Under the pieces are notes generated by a model, which worked only from the letters and a program-made list of their open reading frames with translations, ran no database searches and was not told where the DNA came from. Below are positions 44,471-54,212 of a stretch of DNA of 64,000 nucleotides, piece after piece (within the stretch, counting starts at the first letter, position 1; each line of letters starts with the position of its first letter). The DNA is taken from positions 22,246 to 86,245 of the forward strand of contig JAFYSK010000034.1 of NCBI GenBank assembly GCA_017559385.1, written 5' to 3'. Origin of the DNA: Paludibacteraceae bacterium. GTDB taxonomy: Bacteria; Bacteroidota; Bacteroidia; Bacteroidales; Paludibacteraceae. Made by a program: the position numbers and the translations under genes.

Positions 44471-45439
44471 ATGGCAAAGCAGAATTATCATTTTAATCCA
44501 GAAACACTTGCCCTGGAGCAAGTAAAACGTGGATTCAGATACTGGTTGCGTAAGACCGGTAACTACCTACTTGCAGGCATCGTGATAGGTGCGCTGTTCT
44601 TATATCTAATGTCCATCTTTTTCCCTTCTCCTAGAGAAAAACAACTGCAAACGGAAAAGCAAAACATCGAAGCACAATTGCAGGCACTCAGCCAGCAAGT
44701 CGATCAAATGCAACTGGTCATGACCGACCTCCAGCAACGCGACGATAACCTCTATCGCGTGCTCTTTGCCGCAGAACCAATACCGCTGAGCGTGCGTCAA
44801 GGAGCCCAACGCAAAATTGATTACTACGAACAGATATCCAAAATGACTAATAGCCAATTAGCCGCGGATTTAACGATGAAAATCGATATGCTCGCTAAGG
44901 AACTATATGTCCAATCAAAGTCATATGACGACCTGGTCAAGATGGCTAAAACACGAGAAGTTCGCATGGAGAATATTCCTGCCATCCAGCCTATTCTCAA
45001 CAAAGACCTTACACGCATTGCTTCCGGATTCGGAGCGCGTATCGACCCCGTTTATCATGTGGTACGATTCCACCAAGGTATGGACTTTACTGCCTCTACC
45101 GGCACAGATATCTATGCTACAGGTAATGGTACAGTCTCATTCTGTGGATGGCGCCAAGGATATGGTAATACCGTTATCATCAACCATGGATTCGGCTATG
45201 AAACACTATATGCACACTGCAGCGAACTACTCGTGGTAGAAGGACAAAAAGTCCGCCGCTCTGATGTCGTCGCTAAAGTCGGAAATACCGGTAAATCTAC
45301 CGGCCCCCACCTACACTACGAAGTGCGACTCAGAGGTACGCAGGTGGATCCTCGTAACTATTTCTTTATGGATTTGTCGCCAGAAGATTACGACCGCATG
45401 GTTCAACTATCTAACAACTTCGGCCGAGTATTAGATTAA
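44471..45439 (+). CDS. M23 family endopeptidase with canonical zinc site
   Basis: A 322-residue protein with one N-terminal membrane segment (about 33-52), a coiled coil (about 55-105, Gln/Glu-rich) and a C-terminal M23 domain. The zinc site is intact: HQGMDFTA (about 201) and GPHLHYE (about 278). Members of this type cleave peptidoglycan cross-links or activate amidases during growth and division. It starts 3 bp after ygiQ. Its stop codon overlaps the stop of the convergent gene at 45436. Confidence 0.9.
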   Translation: MAKQNYHFNPETLALEQVKRGFRYWLRKTGNYLLAGIVIGALFLYLMSIFFPSPREKQLQTEKQNIEAQLQALSQQVDQMQLVMTDLQQRDDNLYRVLFAAEPIPLSVRQGAQRKIDYYEQISKMTNSQLAADLTMKIDMLAKELYVQSKSYDDLVKMAKTREVRMENIPAIQPILNKDLTRIASGFGARIDPVYHVVRFHQGMDFTASTGTDIYATGNGTVSFCGWRQGYGNTVIINHGFGYETLYAHCSELLVVEGQKVRRSDVVAKVGNTGKSTGPHLHYEVRLRGTQVDPRNYFFMDLSPEDYDRMVQLSNNFGRVLD

Positions 45440-46380
45440 CCCAACAATTCGCTAATCGCTTGTTTGGCGCGTTCGCCTATTACCACCAATCGGTAAACCA
45501 TCAACTCGCGCATATGATTCGCTACATCAAATGGCTTGGCCTTGGTGTGGGACGATAGACGGAAAAAACGATACAATTGCTGTACATAACCGTTGGTAAC
45601 GATATGATGATTAGGCATATCTAGCCCAACTTCGCGTAATGAGTCAACCGATAACTGACTCTGGATAACTCCCTTAAACGCATGATACATATGGCATAAC
45701 GCATATTTGTCACTATCGCATAGTGGCCATAGCTGCATCAAACTACTTACATCATCTCTGTCCTCCTCTGCTACACTCATTAGAGCCTTATCATTCCATG
45801 GCAACAACCAGTTGGAGGCGTCGCTGCGGAAGAATGGAGTAGCGTAGAATTCGCGGAAAATTAAGAAGTTCTGATCCAAATGCATCTTGGCTATATGCTC
45901 CATCTCGCTTTGGCGACTGCGGATAATATCGTAAAACTCGTTGGAATGGCGATCTTTCATCAATGGCATGAGCTCCTGCGTAAGCTGCATATTAAACTGC
46001 TCCATGCGCTTAATCTGAGTCGTGCGAGCAATATTGCAAAGTGCCGTAAAACTGAGCTCCGGAGCAAATGTCAGCACCTCTTGCAAGTCTTCTAATAACG
46101 CTTGGTTATGACGAATCTCACGATCGTACTTCATCATTATCAAGATCACACCCACCACTATTCGCTCGAACATCTCAGGGGCTATACCATCGCAACTAGT
46201 CAGTATGGTCATCAGTTTGTTTTCGTCCCACTCATTCTCCAGTAAGTTTAGCGTCAGTCCCGCCACCGCCATTAATCCATCTTCTAGATTATCAGGGTCT
46301 TGGAGATAGACACGAAAATCAGCCTCGTCTTCGTGAGAGAGGGTATCTAGTAGGCGATATGTATCAAAAATGGAATTCAT
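45436..46380 (-). CDS. Conserved hypothetical protein
   Basis: A 314-residue soluble helical protein started at MNSIFDTYRLLD (46380); the longer frame has no support. I recognise no domain or catalytic motif. The composition is Leu- and Met-rich with acidic N-terminus, suggesting a helical repeat or scaffold. It lies downstream of the GT2 gene in the same direction, separated by 101 bp that contain small inverted words (CACCTCTCGGTG). Confidence 0.7.
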   Translation of the reverse strand: MNSIFDTYRLLDTLSHEDEADFRVYLQDPDNLEDGLMAVAGLTLNLLENEWDENKLMTILTSCDGIAPEMFERIVVGVILIMMKYDREIRHNQALLEDLQEVLTFAPELSFTALCNIARTTQIKRMEQFNMQLTQELMPLMKDRHSNEFYDIIRSRQSEMEHIAKMHLDQNFLIFREFYATPFFRSDASNWLLPWNDKALMSVAEEDRDDVSSLMQLWPLCDSDKYALCHMYHAFKGVIQSQLSVDSLREVGLDMPNHHIVTNGYVQQLYRFFRLSSHTKAKPFDVANHMRELMVYRLVVIGERAKQAISELLG

Positions 46381-46481
46381 CTTCTTTTTGACCACTACGT
46401 TAAGACATTTTATCACCTCTCGGTGAACAAAGTGAGCACCCGGCGCAGCGCTCCCTTAACCACAAACTATCGGTCTTCCTG

Positions 46482-47432
46482 TCAAAGTGTTTCGCGAATC
46501 AGGTAGTTGTTACGCTCCGATGAGTTGCGGATAATCAACTCGCCTAAGAAACCGGCCAAGAACAACATACAGCCCAATACCATCGTCAATATACCTAGGT
46601 GGAAGTATGGCGTGTCAGCTACTAACATGGCTGACGTATGGTGCGCCAATGCATATAATTTCATAGCACCTACTACAATAACTGCGATGAAACCGAGGAT
46701 AAACATGATACTACCAATCAATCCGAAGAAGTGCATAGGCTGCTTGCCAAACTTGTTGAGGAACCACAAAGTCATCAAGTCTAGATAACCGTTGACAAAG
46801 CGGTTAATACCAAACTTACTCTCGCCAAACTCCCGTTTGCGGTGCTGAACTACCTTCTCGCCAATACGGGTGAAACCGGCATTTTTGGCCAAATATGGGA
46901 TGTAACGGTGCATCTCCGAAAATAGTTCAATATTCTTAATCACATCCTGACGATATGCCTTCAAACCACAGTTCATATCGTGCAATTTAATACCTGTGAC
47001 CCAACGGGCTGTGGCATTAAACAACTTACTAGGAATATTTTTCGTCAACTTGTTGTCGTAGCGTTTTTGCTTCCAGCCACTTACCAAGTCATAGTTCTCT
47101 TCGGTTATCATACGATACAACTCCGGAATCTCGTCTGGCGAATCTTGTAAGTCTGCATCCATCGTGATGACTACATCGCCCTTAGCCGCATCAAAACCAC
47201 AATATAGTGCGGCTGATTTGCCGTAATTACGACGGAAACAGATACCATGCACATTGGCATCTGACTCACGAAGTTGCTTGATCACTTGCCATGAAGCATC
47301 TGTCGAACCATCGTTGATGTAAATCACCTCATAACTAAAATTATGCTCGCGCATGACACGGGCAATCCAATCGTGAAGAACTGGCAAACTCTCCGCCTCG
47401 TTGTATAAAGGAACTATTACCGAAATATTCAT
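46482..47432 (-). CDS. GT2 glycosyltransferase with C-terminal membrane anchor (GtrB/ArnC/DPMS type)
   Basis: A 316-residue protein. IVPLYNEAESLPVLHDW, IYINDGSTDASW and TMDADLQDSPDEIP are the GT-A nucleotide- and metal-binding motifs. HDMNCGLKAYRQDV is characteristic of polyprenyl-phosphate glycosyltransferases. Two membrane helices (about 233-257 and 271-295) anchor it. It should add a sugar to undecaprenyl phosphate on the cytoplasmic face. The sugar is not deducible. It is divergent from the Crp/Fnr gene. Confidence 0.88.
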   Translation of the reverse strand: MNISVIVPLYNEAESLPVLHDWIARVMREHNFSYEVIYINDGSTDASWQVIKQLRESDANVHGICFRRNYGKSAALYCGFDAAKGDVVITMDADLQDSPDEIPELYRMITEENYDLVSGWKQKRYDNKLTKNIPSKLFNATARWVTGIKLHDMNCGLKAYRQDVIKNIELFSEMHRYIPYLAKNAGFTRIGEKVVQHRKREFGESKFGINRFVNGYLDLMTLWFLNKFGKQPMHFFGLIGSIMFILGFIAVIVVGAMKLYALAHHTSAMLVADTPYFHLGILTMVLGCMLFLAGFLGELIIRNSSERNNYLIRETL

Positions 47433-47474
47433 ATCTAAAACTTAAAAAAACAATATTGAATGTGTTTTCGGCTG

Positions 47475-47505
47475 CAAAAGTACAAAAAAATATCCATATA
47501 TTCAT
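47475..47505 (-). promoter_or_regulatory. Promoter of the GT2 gene
   Basis: TACTTTTG at 47482-47475 on the minus strand, with ATG instead of TTG 20 bp upstream (47505-47503). Confidence 0.65.
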
Positions 47506-47523
47506 AAAAAAATAACTTTTTTT

Positions 47524-47554
47524 TTGCATGTTTCAACAAAAATGACTATCTTTG
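47524..47554 (+). promoter_or_regulatory. Promoter of the Crp/Fnr-PagL operon
   Basis: TTG at 47524-47526, 20 bp, TATCTTTG at 47547-47554. It places the transcript start near 47561 and rules out the upstream frame extension of the regulator. Confidence 0.8.
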
Positions 47555-47572
47555 CAGAAAAATTTAGTAGAT

Positions 47573-48271
47573 ATGCGTAAGATTCACGATGAGATGGACA
47601 AGATTTGGGAACTAAGTCCGGTCTGGGATTTGTTATCACCAGACCAGAAGATGTATATCGAAGAGCATTCTGAACTCAAGAGATTCCGCAAGAACGAGGT
47701 TATCCATCAGGAAGATGACGAACCTGACTATGTCATGGTCATTGCGTCTGGTACGATTCGTTTAACCAAGGAGGGTGTCGGCCAACGAGTACAGATTATC
47801 CGTCTGCTGAATCGCCGCGATTCGTTTGGCTATCGTAGTGCCGTGGCGGGTGATCGACACTCCTCATGTGCTACTGCTATCGAGCCTACTATGGTATATC
47901 GCGTTGATCGATTTGCCTTCTTAGATGTAATCAAGCAGAATAACGCATTCTGCTTTGGAGTGCTTGAACTAATGTCTAATGACTTGGCTATCTCTGAATC
48001 CAGAACCGTAAACTTGACACAGAAGCATATTCGCGGTCGCTTAGCCGAGAGTTTGTTGACTCTGAAAGATACATATGGCTTGGATGAAGATGGCGTAACT
48101 ATAGCTATGTACATGGCACGAGAGGATTTGGCCAATATGTCTAATATGACCACTTCTAATGCTATTCGTACATTGTCTCAATTTGCTTCAGAAGGTATTG
48201 TCAGTTTGGATGGCCGTAAGATTAAACTGCTGGATGAGCAAGAACTGACGCGTATTAGTCGTTTGGGATGA
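47573..48271 (+). CDS. Crp/Fnr family transcriptional regulator
   Basis: A 232-residue protein (start MRKIHDEMDKIWELSP). The N-terminal cyclic-nucleotide-binding-fold domain (about 25-135) has RFRKNEVIHQEDDEPDYVMV. The Fnr iron-sulfur cysteine cluster is absent. The C-terminal winged helix has MAREDLANMSNMTTSNAIRTL. The ligand is unknown. Its stop overlaps the start of the PagL-like gene by 4 bp, so the regulator and an outer-membrane lipid A enzyme are translated together. Confidence 0.9.
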   Translation: MRKIHDEMDKIWELSPVWDLLSPDQKMYIEEHSELKRFRKNEVIHQEDDEPDYVMVIASGTIRLTKEGVGQRVQIIRLLNRRDSFGYRSAVAGDRHSSCATAIEPTMVYRVDRFAFLDVIKQNNAFCFGVLELMSNDLAISESRTVNLTQKHIRGRLAESLLTLKDTYGLDEDGVTIAMYMAREDLANMSNMTTSNAIRTLSQFASEGIVSLDGRKIKLLDEQELTRISRLG

Positions 48272-49485
48272 TATTCTCACTAATCTTATTGATAAACTCA
48301 GTATCTGTTTCTCTGCAAGGAGGAGCAGTCATGCCTGATGGCAAGGTGGATAAGGTGGTCAGCGCCGATAATCAGGCTACAGGCAAATGGTATGCTCCAG
48401 TATTGGGCGTGGATGTGAATGTGGATTTCGCACCCGATTGGAAAGCCCTCCAACAGTGGAACAATGCTACTATAGGTGTAGGATTGAGCTACTGGAATAT
48501 GGGGCACGAGATGCTCGGACATGCCATCGCACCTTATATATATATGGATATTCCATTGGTTAAACGGCCACGATTTGAACTAGGATTAAGACCCGGTTTA
48601 GGTGCAGCCTTTGTGACGAAGACATATCGCAATACCGTTCCAGATGGACATATGTTTGTAGATGTTGTAGGGGCTAATCAATGTGTCGGCAGCGTAACCA
48701 ATCTTTATTTCCCCGAAGAACTATACATGCATTTCCTCATAGCCAAAGGGTGGAGCATAGGATTAGCTGCTGGTTGGTATCACATCAGCAATGGTAGTAT
48801 TAGACAGCCTAACTCAGGATACAATATCTTTGCAGCTGAACTTGGCGTAAAAAAACGAATGGGGGACGATAACTACCTAACTCGCAATACCGATAAAGTG
48901 ACAAACACTTCTGCCGAGCATAATAGCATGGCAAAAAAATGGTCGGTGGCTGTGGCGGGTACTATGGGAGGAAGGCAGGTGTATTATCGTGATCAACAGA
49001 CATTTATGGTCGTATCAATGCATGCTTCAGCCTATTGGCATGCCCATAATATCTTCCGTCTAGGAGCTGGAGTAGATGTTTTCTACGACGGTGCCTATGT
49101 GCAGCGTGAAACGCATTTTGGCAAAACCAATCTTGCCGCCGCTCAACCAGGCGATTGCTGGCGTCTTGGACTTAGCCTACAACCTGAGTTTGTCGTCGGG
49201 AATTTTACGGCAGGACTGCATTTGGGAGCTTATATGTATGATCCTGTAAAAGAACTAGAGCCTGCCTCCGAAGCCGTAAAAACACCTTCTGGCCGAATTG
49301 ACAAGCCTGTCTTTTACAAATACGACTTGCTGAATGCAGGTAGTGCGGGATATCCTGACGGATGGTTATATACCGAGGTAGTGCTACGCTATCATCTGCC
49401 ATACCATCTGTTTGTTCAGGCGATGATGAAGAGCCATTTGACCAAAGTGGAATTCGTGAGTCTAGGACTAGGATTCTACTATTAA
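48268..49485 (+). CDS. PagL-like lipid A deacylase / acyloxyacyl hydrolase, outer membrane barrel
   Basis: A 405-residue protein with an N-terminal hydrophobic stretch and beta-barrel alternation. WYHISNGSIRQPNSGYN contains the HxSN active-site motif of PagL (His and Ser), and FAAELGVK supplies a nearby Glu. PagL barrels are about 170 residues; here the C-terminal half (about 205-405) forms additional strands ending LGFYY, as in the longer Bacteroidetes relatives. It likely removes an acyl chain from lipid A. Coupled translation with the Crp/Fnr regulator suggests regulated LPS remodelling. Confidence 0.78.
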   Translation: MIFSLILLINSVSVSLQGGAVMPDGKVDKVVSADNQATGKWYAPVLGVDVNVDFAPDWKALQQWNNATIGVGLSYWNMGHEMLGHAIAPYIYMDIPLVKRPRFELGLRPGLGAAFVTKTYRNTVPDGHMFVDVVGANQCVGSVTNLYFPEELYMHFLIAKGWSIGLAAGWYHISNGSIRQPNSGYNIFAAELGVKKRMGDDNYLTRNTDKVTNTSAEHNSMAKKWSVAVAGTMGGRQVYYRDQQTFMVVSMHASAYWHAHNIFRLGAGVDVFYDGAYVQRETHFGKTNLAAAQPGDCWRLGLSLQPEFVVGNFTAGLHLGAYMYDPVKELEPASEAVKTPSGRIDKPVFYKYDLLNAGSAGYPDGWLYTEVVLRYHLPYHLFVQAMMKSHLTKVEFVSLGLGFYY

Positions 49486-49548
49486 ACTAAACGAACGAGT
49501 ATGCTTCACGCTACTAACAACTTTTTTCTACGAAAAATACTGAAAAAT

Positions 49549-49579
49549 TTGTATATGTGAGAAAAAAGCAGTACCTTTG
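49549..49579 (+). promoter_or_regulatory. Promoter of the TPR protein gene
   Basis: TTG at 49549-49551 (TTGTATATGTG), 20 bp, TACCTTTG at 49572-49579. Confidence 0.85.
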
Positions 49580-49625
49580 CGCGGTTAATCGAAAAACTAA
49601 TAGAAATTTATAAAATAACAAGAAT

Positions 49626-50303
49626 ATGGCAAAGAAAAATGTAACCGTAGAGGACCAAAATCTTGAGAATGTACAAGAGGCCCTCAACACCACAACCATG
49701 TGGATTGAGAAAAATCAAAAGAAATTGTTAATCGCTGTGTCTGCAATCATAGTTCTAGTAGTTGCAGTATTGGGCTATAACCAATGTGTGGTTAAACCTA
49801 ATCAAGAGAACATCAACAACGAGAATGCTTTGGCTACAGTTTACTTTATGCAAGGTAACTATGAGGTAGCATTAAATGGTGATTCTGCTAACTGTGTTGG
49901 TTTTAAGGAGATCGCTGATGAATATACTATGTACCAAGGTGGTAAATTGGCTGCTTTGTACACAGGTATCTGCTATTTCCAAATGGGCCAATACGAGAAT
50001 GCTGTTGAATATCTCAAGAAATTTGATGCCAAGGATGTAAATGTTGCTCCTGCCGCTTTGCAAATGCTCGGTGATACTTATGTTCGCCTCGAGGATTACA
50101 ACAATGCTGCTAAGGCTTTTGAAAGTGCAGCTAAGTCTGGCAACAAAGTGATTGCTCCTATGAGCTTGAGAAAACTCGGCTTCGTTTACATCGAACTCGG
50201 TAATAAAGCTGCTGCTAAGAAGGCTTTTGAAACCATCAAGAACGAGTATCCTGCTTCTGCAGAGGCCAGCGATATCGACAAATATATATCTATTGCTGAA
50301 TAA
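49626..50303 (+). CDS. Membrane-anchored tetratricopeptide repeat protein (YfgM-like)
   Basis: A 225-residue protein with one membrane helix (about 35-55) after a 34-residue cytoplasmic N-terminus, then TPR units (AALYTGICYFQMGQYENAVEY, LGDTYVRLEDYNNAAKAFES, LGFVYIELGNKAAAKKAFET). The layout matches YfgM-like ancillary chaperones of the Sec translocon. Function is inferred from architecture only. It leads a rightward run of ribH, lysC and the YitT gene, all with short spacers. Confidence 0.82.
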   Translation: MAKKNVTVEDQNLENVQEALNTTTMWIEKNQKKLLIAVSAIIVLVVAVLGYNQCVVKPNQENINNENALATVYFMQGNYEVALNGDSANCVGFKEIADEYTMYQGGKLAALYTGICYFQMGQYENAVEYLKKFDAKDVNVAPAALQMLGDTYVRLEDYNNAAKAFESAAKSGNKVIAPMSLRKLGFVYIELGNKAAAKKAFETIKNEYPASAEASDIDKYISIAE

Positions 50304-50351
50304 TTTTATCGCTTGAACCGTTAAGTGTTTCAACGAATTTAGTTATAACTT

Positions 50352-50870
50352 ATGACAACTGACTTATCGCAATATAATGCGAATGAATTGCCTAGCGCTG
50401 ACGTGCTTAAACGTCAGCGCTATGCTATTGTAGTGGCAGATTGGAACAGCGATATTACCCACGCTTTAGCGCAAGGAGCTATTGATACACTCATCAAACA
50501 TGGCGTAAAAGAGGATAATATTGATGTGATGCATGTGCCAGGAGCTGTAGAACTTACCTATGGCGCTGCATTGTATGTGTCTGGTCGCAAGGAAGGATTC
50601 TTCCGAAATGTGGATGCCGTGATAGTGATTGGTTGCGTTATACAAGGTGATACTCCGCACTTTGACTATGTATGCCAATCTGTGACACAAGGTGTTGCAA
50701 TGCTCAATGCGCATATGTATCCACATGATACAGGCAACCCTTGCCCAGTGATCTTCTCTGTGTTGACTACACTAAATAAGCAACAAGCTTTAGATCGTGC
50801 AGGAGGGTGCCTAGGTAATAAAGGCGTAGAGGGCGCTATTACCGCTATTAAGATGGCTAACTTGTATTAG
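50352..50870 (+). CDS. ribH: 6,7-dimethyl-8-ribityllumazine synthase
   Basis: A 172-residue protein with [28 protein letters not shown] (substrate loop), [17 protein letters not shown] (phosphate and catalytic His) and VIFSVLTT. It forms the riboflavin precursor in an icosahedral or pentameric assembly. Confidence 0.96.
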   Translation: MTTDLSQYNANELPSADVLKRQRYAIVVADWNSDITHALAQGAIDTLIKHGVKEDNIDVMHVPGAVELTYGAALYVSGRKEGFFRNVDAVIVIGCVIQGDTPHFDYVCQSVTQGVAMLNAHMYPHDTGNPCPVIFSVLTTLNKQQALDRAGGCLGNKGVEGAITAIKMANLY

Positions 50871-50885
50871 TATTTATACTCTAGG

Positions 50886-52115
50886 ATGAAAGTCTATAAG
50901 TTTGGTGGAGCATCGGTAAAGAATGCTGAAGGCGTTCGTAATCTCAAGGAGATCGTAGCACATGCAGGCGACGATCTTATGGTCGTGATTTCGGCAATGG
51001 GTAAAACTACCAATGCCCTCGAGCGATTGGTTGAGGCCCTCTCAAAACACGACGAGCAGACCGCTGAAAACGAGTGGTTGGCACTGTTGGATAGCCATGT
51101 GCATACTGCTATGCAACTGGGCTTGAGACCAAACGAGGATATTCGTTTCCCTATGATGCCTGAATATGATCATACATGCTCGTATGACCATAACTACGAC
51201 CAGATAGTCAGCCTCGGTGAAATCATGTCCACACAGATTGTCGCAGTCTTCCTGCTCAAAAGTGGCATACCTACCGAATGGTGGAATATGCCTAAACTGC
51301 TTCGTACTGATGCTACCTATCGCGAGGCACAAGTGGACATGCTAACTTCGGCACAAGTGATTCGTGCTGGTTGGGATCGACCTAATCGTCCTAAAGTTGT
51401 AGTCGCACAAGGTTTTATCGGTGGTACTGCTGATGGATACCGAACTACTTTGGGACGCGAAGGATCGGATTATACTGCTGCCTTGATGGGTAACTTCCTA
51501 GATGCCGAGTCGGTTACTATTTGGAAGGATGTACCTGGTATCCTGAATGCAGACCCACGATTGGTTGCTAATACCGTCAAAATCGACCGATTGACATACT
51601 ACGATGCTGTCGAACTGGCATATAGCGGGGCACAGGTCATACACCCTAAAACTATTCGTCCGCTGGAGAATAAGTCTATACCATTATATGTCAAGCCTTT
51701 TGGTGATTATACCGCGCCAGGCTCTGTCATCGCGGCTGAGGCTGATCCTATCAATGTACCTGTGTATATCTGGCGTACGAACCAAGTGCTGATCACTTTG
51801 CGCGCTAAAGACTTCTCCTTCGTCTTAGAGGAGAGCCTAACACATATATTCAATATTATACACCAAAATCGCTTGAAAGTGTCCCTGATACAATCTAGCG
51901 CGGTTACAATATCTGTCTGCGTGGACAACTCCCGTTTTGTTCAACCTGCTATCGAGCAACTGAAAGAGGCTTACCGCGTGGTTTGGAATAAAGGACTAAG
52001 CCTATTAACCATCCGAGGTACCAGTCACGAGATACTCCAGCGCGAACAAGAAGGCAGAGACATCATGCTCAGCCAAATCACACGACGTACAGCTAAATTG
52101 GTAATCAAAGATTAA
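50886..52115 (+). CDS. lysC: Aspartate kinase
   Basis: A 409-residue amino-acid kinase. KFGGASVKNAEGVRNL is the N-terminal motif, TLGREGSDYTAALMG the nucleotide loop and WKDVPGILNADPR the aspartate-binding region. The C-terminal part is shorter than in LysC of E. coli, with a single clear ACT-like unit (about 290-405). It phosphorylates aspartate for lysine, threonine and methionine. It is 15 bp after ribH. No homoserine dehydrogenase fusion is present. Confidence 0.93.
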   Translation: MKVYKFGGASVKNAEGVRNLKEIVAHAGDDLMVVISAMGKTTNALERLVEALSKHDEQTAENEWLALLDSHVHTAMQLGLRPNEDIRFPMMPEYDHTCSYDHNYDQIVSLGEIMSTQIVAVFLLKSGIPTEWWNMPKLLRTDATYREAQVDMLTSAQVIRAGWDRPNRPKVVVAQGFIGGTADGYRTTLGREGSDYTAALMGNFLDAESVTIWKDVPGILNADPRLVANTVKIDRLTYYDAVELAYSGAQVIHPKTIRPLENKSIPLYVKPFGDYTAPGSVIAAEADPINVPVYIWRTNQVLITLRAKDFSFVLEESLTHIFNIIHQNRLKVSLIQSSAVTISVCVDNSRFVQPAIEQLKEAYRVVWNKGLSLLTIRGTSHEILQREQEGRDIMLSQITRRTAKLVIKD

Positions 52116-52139
52116 GTCATACTTTTAATAATCTAATAT

Positions 52140-53249
52140 ATGAGCACTCTAAAAAACTATTTCACCGCTGAATATTGGAAGGGACTACTTCTAGAATTCG
52201 GTCATGCATTGTGCACCAAAAAGTTTTGGAAAGAGTTTATCGTTCTTAATTTTGGTATCGGAATCGGTGCTGCAGCTGTATACTACTTCCTCATGCCTAG
52301 TCACTTGATTATTGGTACTATCTCTGGTTTGAGTATCGTACTCAATACCTTGTTTGGTGGAACAGCGGATACTTTCTCCTATTGGGTAATGGGTATCAAT
52401 GCCGTATTGCTGATCTTGGCATTCTTGCTCATCGGTAACGAGTTTGGCGTGAAAACTGTCTATACGGCCATGATCTTGGGTCCTTTAACTCAGTTGTGCG
52501 ATCGTATTTATCCATATACCAACTTCACACACCATGTGGTGGAGAATCCTGAGGTCCTATCACAATTACATGCAGGACAAACAGTATTGGATGCCAATGG
52601 CAATCCATATCTGCTGAGTCGTGCGGGCGAATTGCTAGAGCAGGTCAAGGATTCCGTTATGTCTGCCGGATTAGGTATGGGAGATGTTTGGTTTGACCTT
52701 GTTTGCTTCGTGCTCTTGCTATCTGCATGTCAAGCCATCTTGTTCCGCATTAATGCTTCATCAGGCGGTTTGGATATCTTGGCAAAGATTATCAATAAGT
52801 ATATGCACTTCGATATTGGTATGTCTGTGTCAATAGGTGGTGCACTGATATGCTGTACTGCATTTATGATCAACGACTTCCGTATGGTAGTAATCGGTTT
52901 GATCGGTACATGGATCAATGGTGTGGTAGTAAACTACTTTACTGCTACTATGGATCTACGCAAGCGTGTGTGTATTATTACTACTGAATATGAGAAAGTA
53001 CGCAGTTATATCGTCAAGGACTTATTACGTGGTTGCTCCTTGTACCGCGTAGAGGGCGGATATAGCCGTGAAGAATATATCGAAATACAAGCCCTCTTGA
53101 CACAAGAGGAGTTCGCCAATGTCTTGGCCTTTATGCGTGACAATGAGATCAAGGCCTTTACTACAGCAGGCAACTGCTCTGAAGTATATGGTCTGTGGGC
53201 AAAACATCGCAAACGTCGCGGTAAACTGGAAATAGAAGTAGAAGATTAA
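52140..53249 (+). CDS. YitT/DUF161-DUF2179 membrane protein
   Basis: A 369-residue protein with five to six membrane helices in the first 280 residues, including NFGIGIGAAAVYYFLMP and ASSGGLDILAKIINKYMHFD (the YitT signature). A cytoplasmic DUF2179 domain follows (about 280-360, CIITTEYEKVRSYIVKDLLR). The N-terminus and a loop (about 125-165) are longer than in Firmicutes YitT. No transported substrate is established for the family. Confidence 0.88.
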   Translation: MSTLKNYFTAEYWKGLLLEFGHALCTKKFWKEFIVLNFGIGIGAAAVYYFLMPSHLIIGTISGLSIVLNTLFGGTADTFSYWVMGINAVLLILAFLLIGNEFGVKTVYTAMILGPLTQLCDRIYPYTNFTHHVVENPEVLSQLHAGQTVLDANGNPYLLSRAGELLEQVKDSVMSAGLGMGDVWFDLVCFVLLLSACQAILFRINASSGGLDILAKIINKYMHFDIGMSVSIGGALICCTAFMINDFRMVVIGLIGTWINGVVVNYFTATMDLRKRVCIITTEYEKVRSYIVKDLLRGCSLYRVEGGYSREEYIEIQALLTQEEFANVLAFMRDNEIKAFTTAGNCSEVYGLWAKHRKRRGKLEIEVED

Positions 53250-53271
53250 TAACACTAAAATAATACAACAA

Positions 53272-54171
53272 ATGAAACCAACTCTCTTTATTCTCGCAGC
53301 GGGTATGGGTAGCCGCTATGGAGGTCTTAAGCAATTGGACGGTCTAGGTCCTAATGGTGAAACAATCATGGACTATAGCGTGTTTGACGCTATGCGTGCA
53401 GGCTTTGGTAAAGTGGTATTCGTTATCCGCAAGGATTTCGAGGACGACTTCCGCAATGTAGTACTCAGCAAGTATGCTGATCATGTGCCATGCGAAGTTT
53501 GCTTCCAAGGTATTGACAACTTGCCTGAGGGATTTACTCGTAACCCAGAGCGTACCAAACCATGGGGAACCAACCACGCAGTGTTGATGGCTAAGGATCT
53601 TATCAAAGAGCCATTCATGGTAATCAATGCCGACGATTTCTATGGCAAAGAGTCATTCGAGGTAATGGCTAAGTTCTTGTTGGATGTCAATGGCCAAGAG
53701 GGCAAGTACTGCATGGCTGGATATCGCGTGGGTAATACACTTAGCGAGCACGGAACAGTTAGCCGTGGCGTTTGTGCTACCGATAAGATGGGCTTCCTTA
53801 CTGATGTTGTTGAGCGTACTGCTATTGAAAACAAGAATGGCCATGTGGTTTACCAAGACAATGGCGTAGATGTTGAGATCCCATTCGAGACCCCTGTTAG
53901 TATGAACATGTGGGGATTTACTCCTGAGTACTTTACTTATGCTGAGGAGGCTTTCAAAGCATTCTTGACTGAAAACTCTCAAGAGCTTAAAGCAGAGTTC
54001 TATATCCCAACATTGGTTAACGATATGATCAAGTCAGGCAAAGCTACTTGCCAAGTGCTGGATACTACCGCTAAATGGTTTGGTGTTACTTATGCTGACG
54101 ACCGTCAAATGGTTGTAGATAAAATCCAAGCCTTGGTAGATGCAGGCGTTTATCCTAACAAATTGTTTTAA
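53272..54171 (+). CDS. Sugar-phosphate nucleotidyltransferase-like protein
   Basis: A 299-residue protein. FILAAGMGSRYGGLKQLDGL is the nucleotide-binding loop of NTP_transferase enzymes; FMVINADDFYGKESFE carries the metal-binding Asp. WGTNHAVLMAK is the nucleotide-recognition segment. It likely activates a hexose-1-phosphate. The sugar cannot be named. galE follows 41 bp later, suggesting a shared role in UDP-sugar supply. Confidence 0.82.
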   Translation: MKPTLFILAAGMGSRYGGLKQLDGLGPNGETIMDYSVFDAMRAGFGKVVFVIRKDFEDDFRNVVLSKYADHVPCEVCFQGIDNLPEGFTRNPERTKPWGTNHAVLMAKDLIKEPFMVINADDFYGKESFEVMAKFLLDVNGQEGKYCMAGYRVGNTLSEHGTVSRGVCATDKMGFLTDVVERTAIENKNGHVVYQDNGVDVEIPFETPVSMNMWGFTPEYFTYAEEAFKAFLTENSQELKAEFYIPTLVNDMIKSGKATCQVLDTTAKWFGVTYADDRQMVVDKIQALVDAGVYPNKLF

Positions 54172-54212
54172 CTCATCACTCATCACACATAACGTATAAC
54201 TCATAGCTATCA

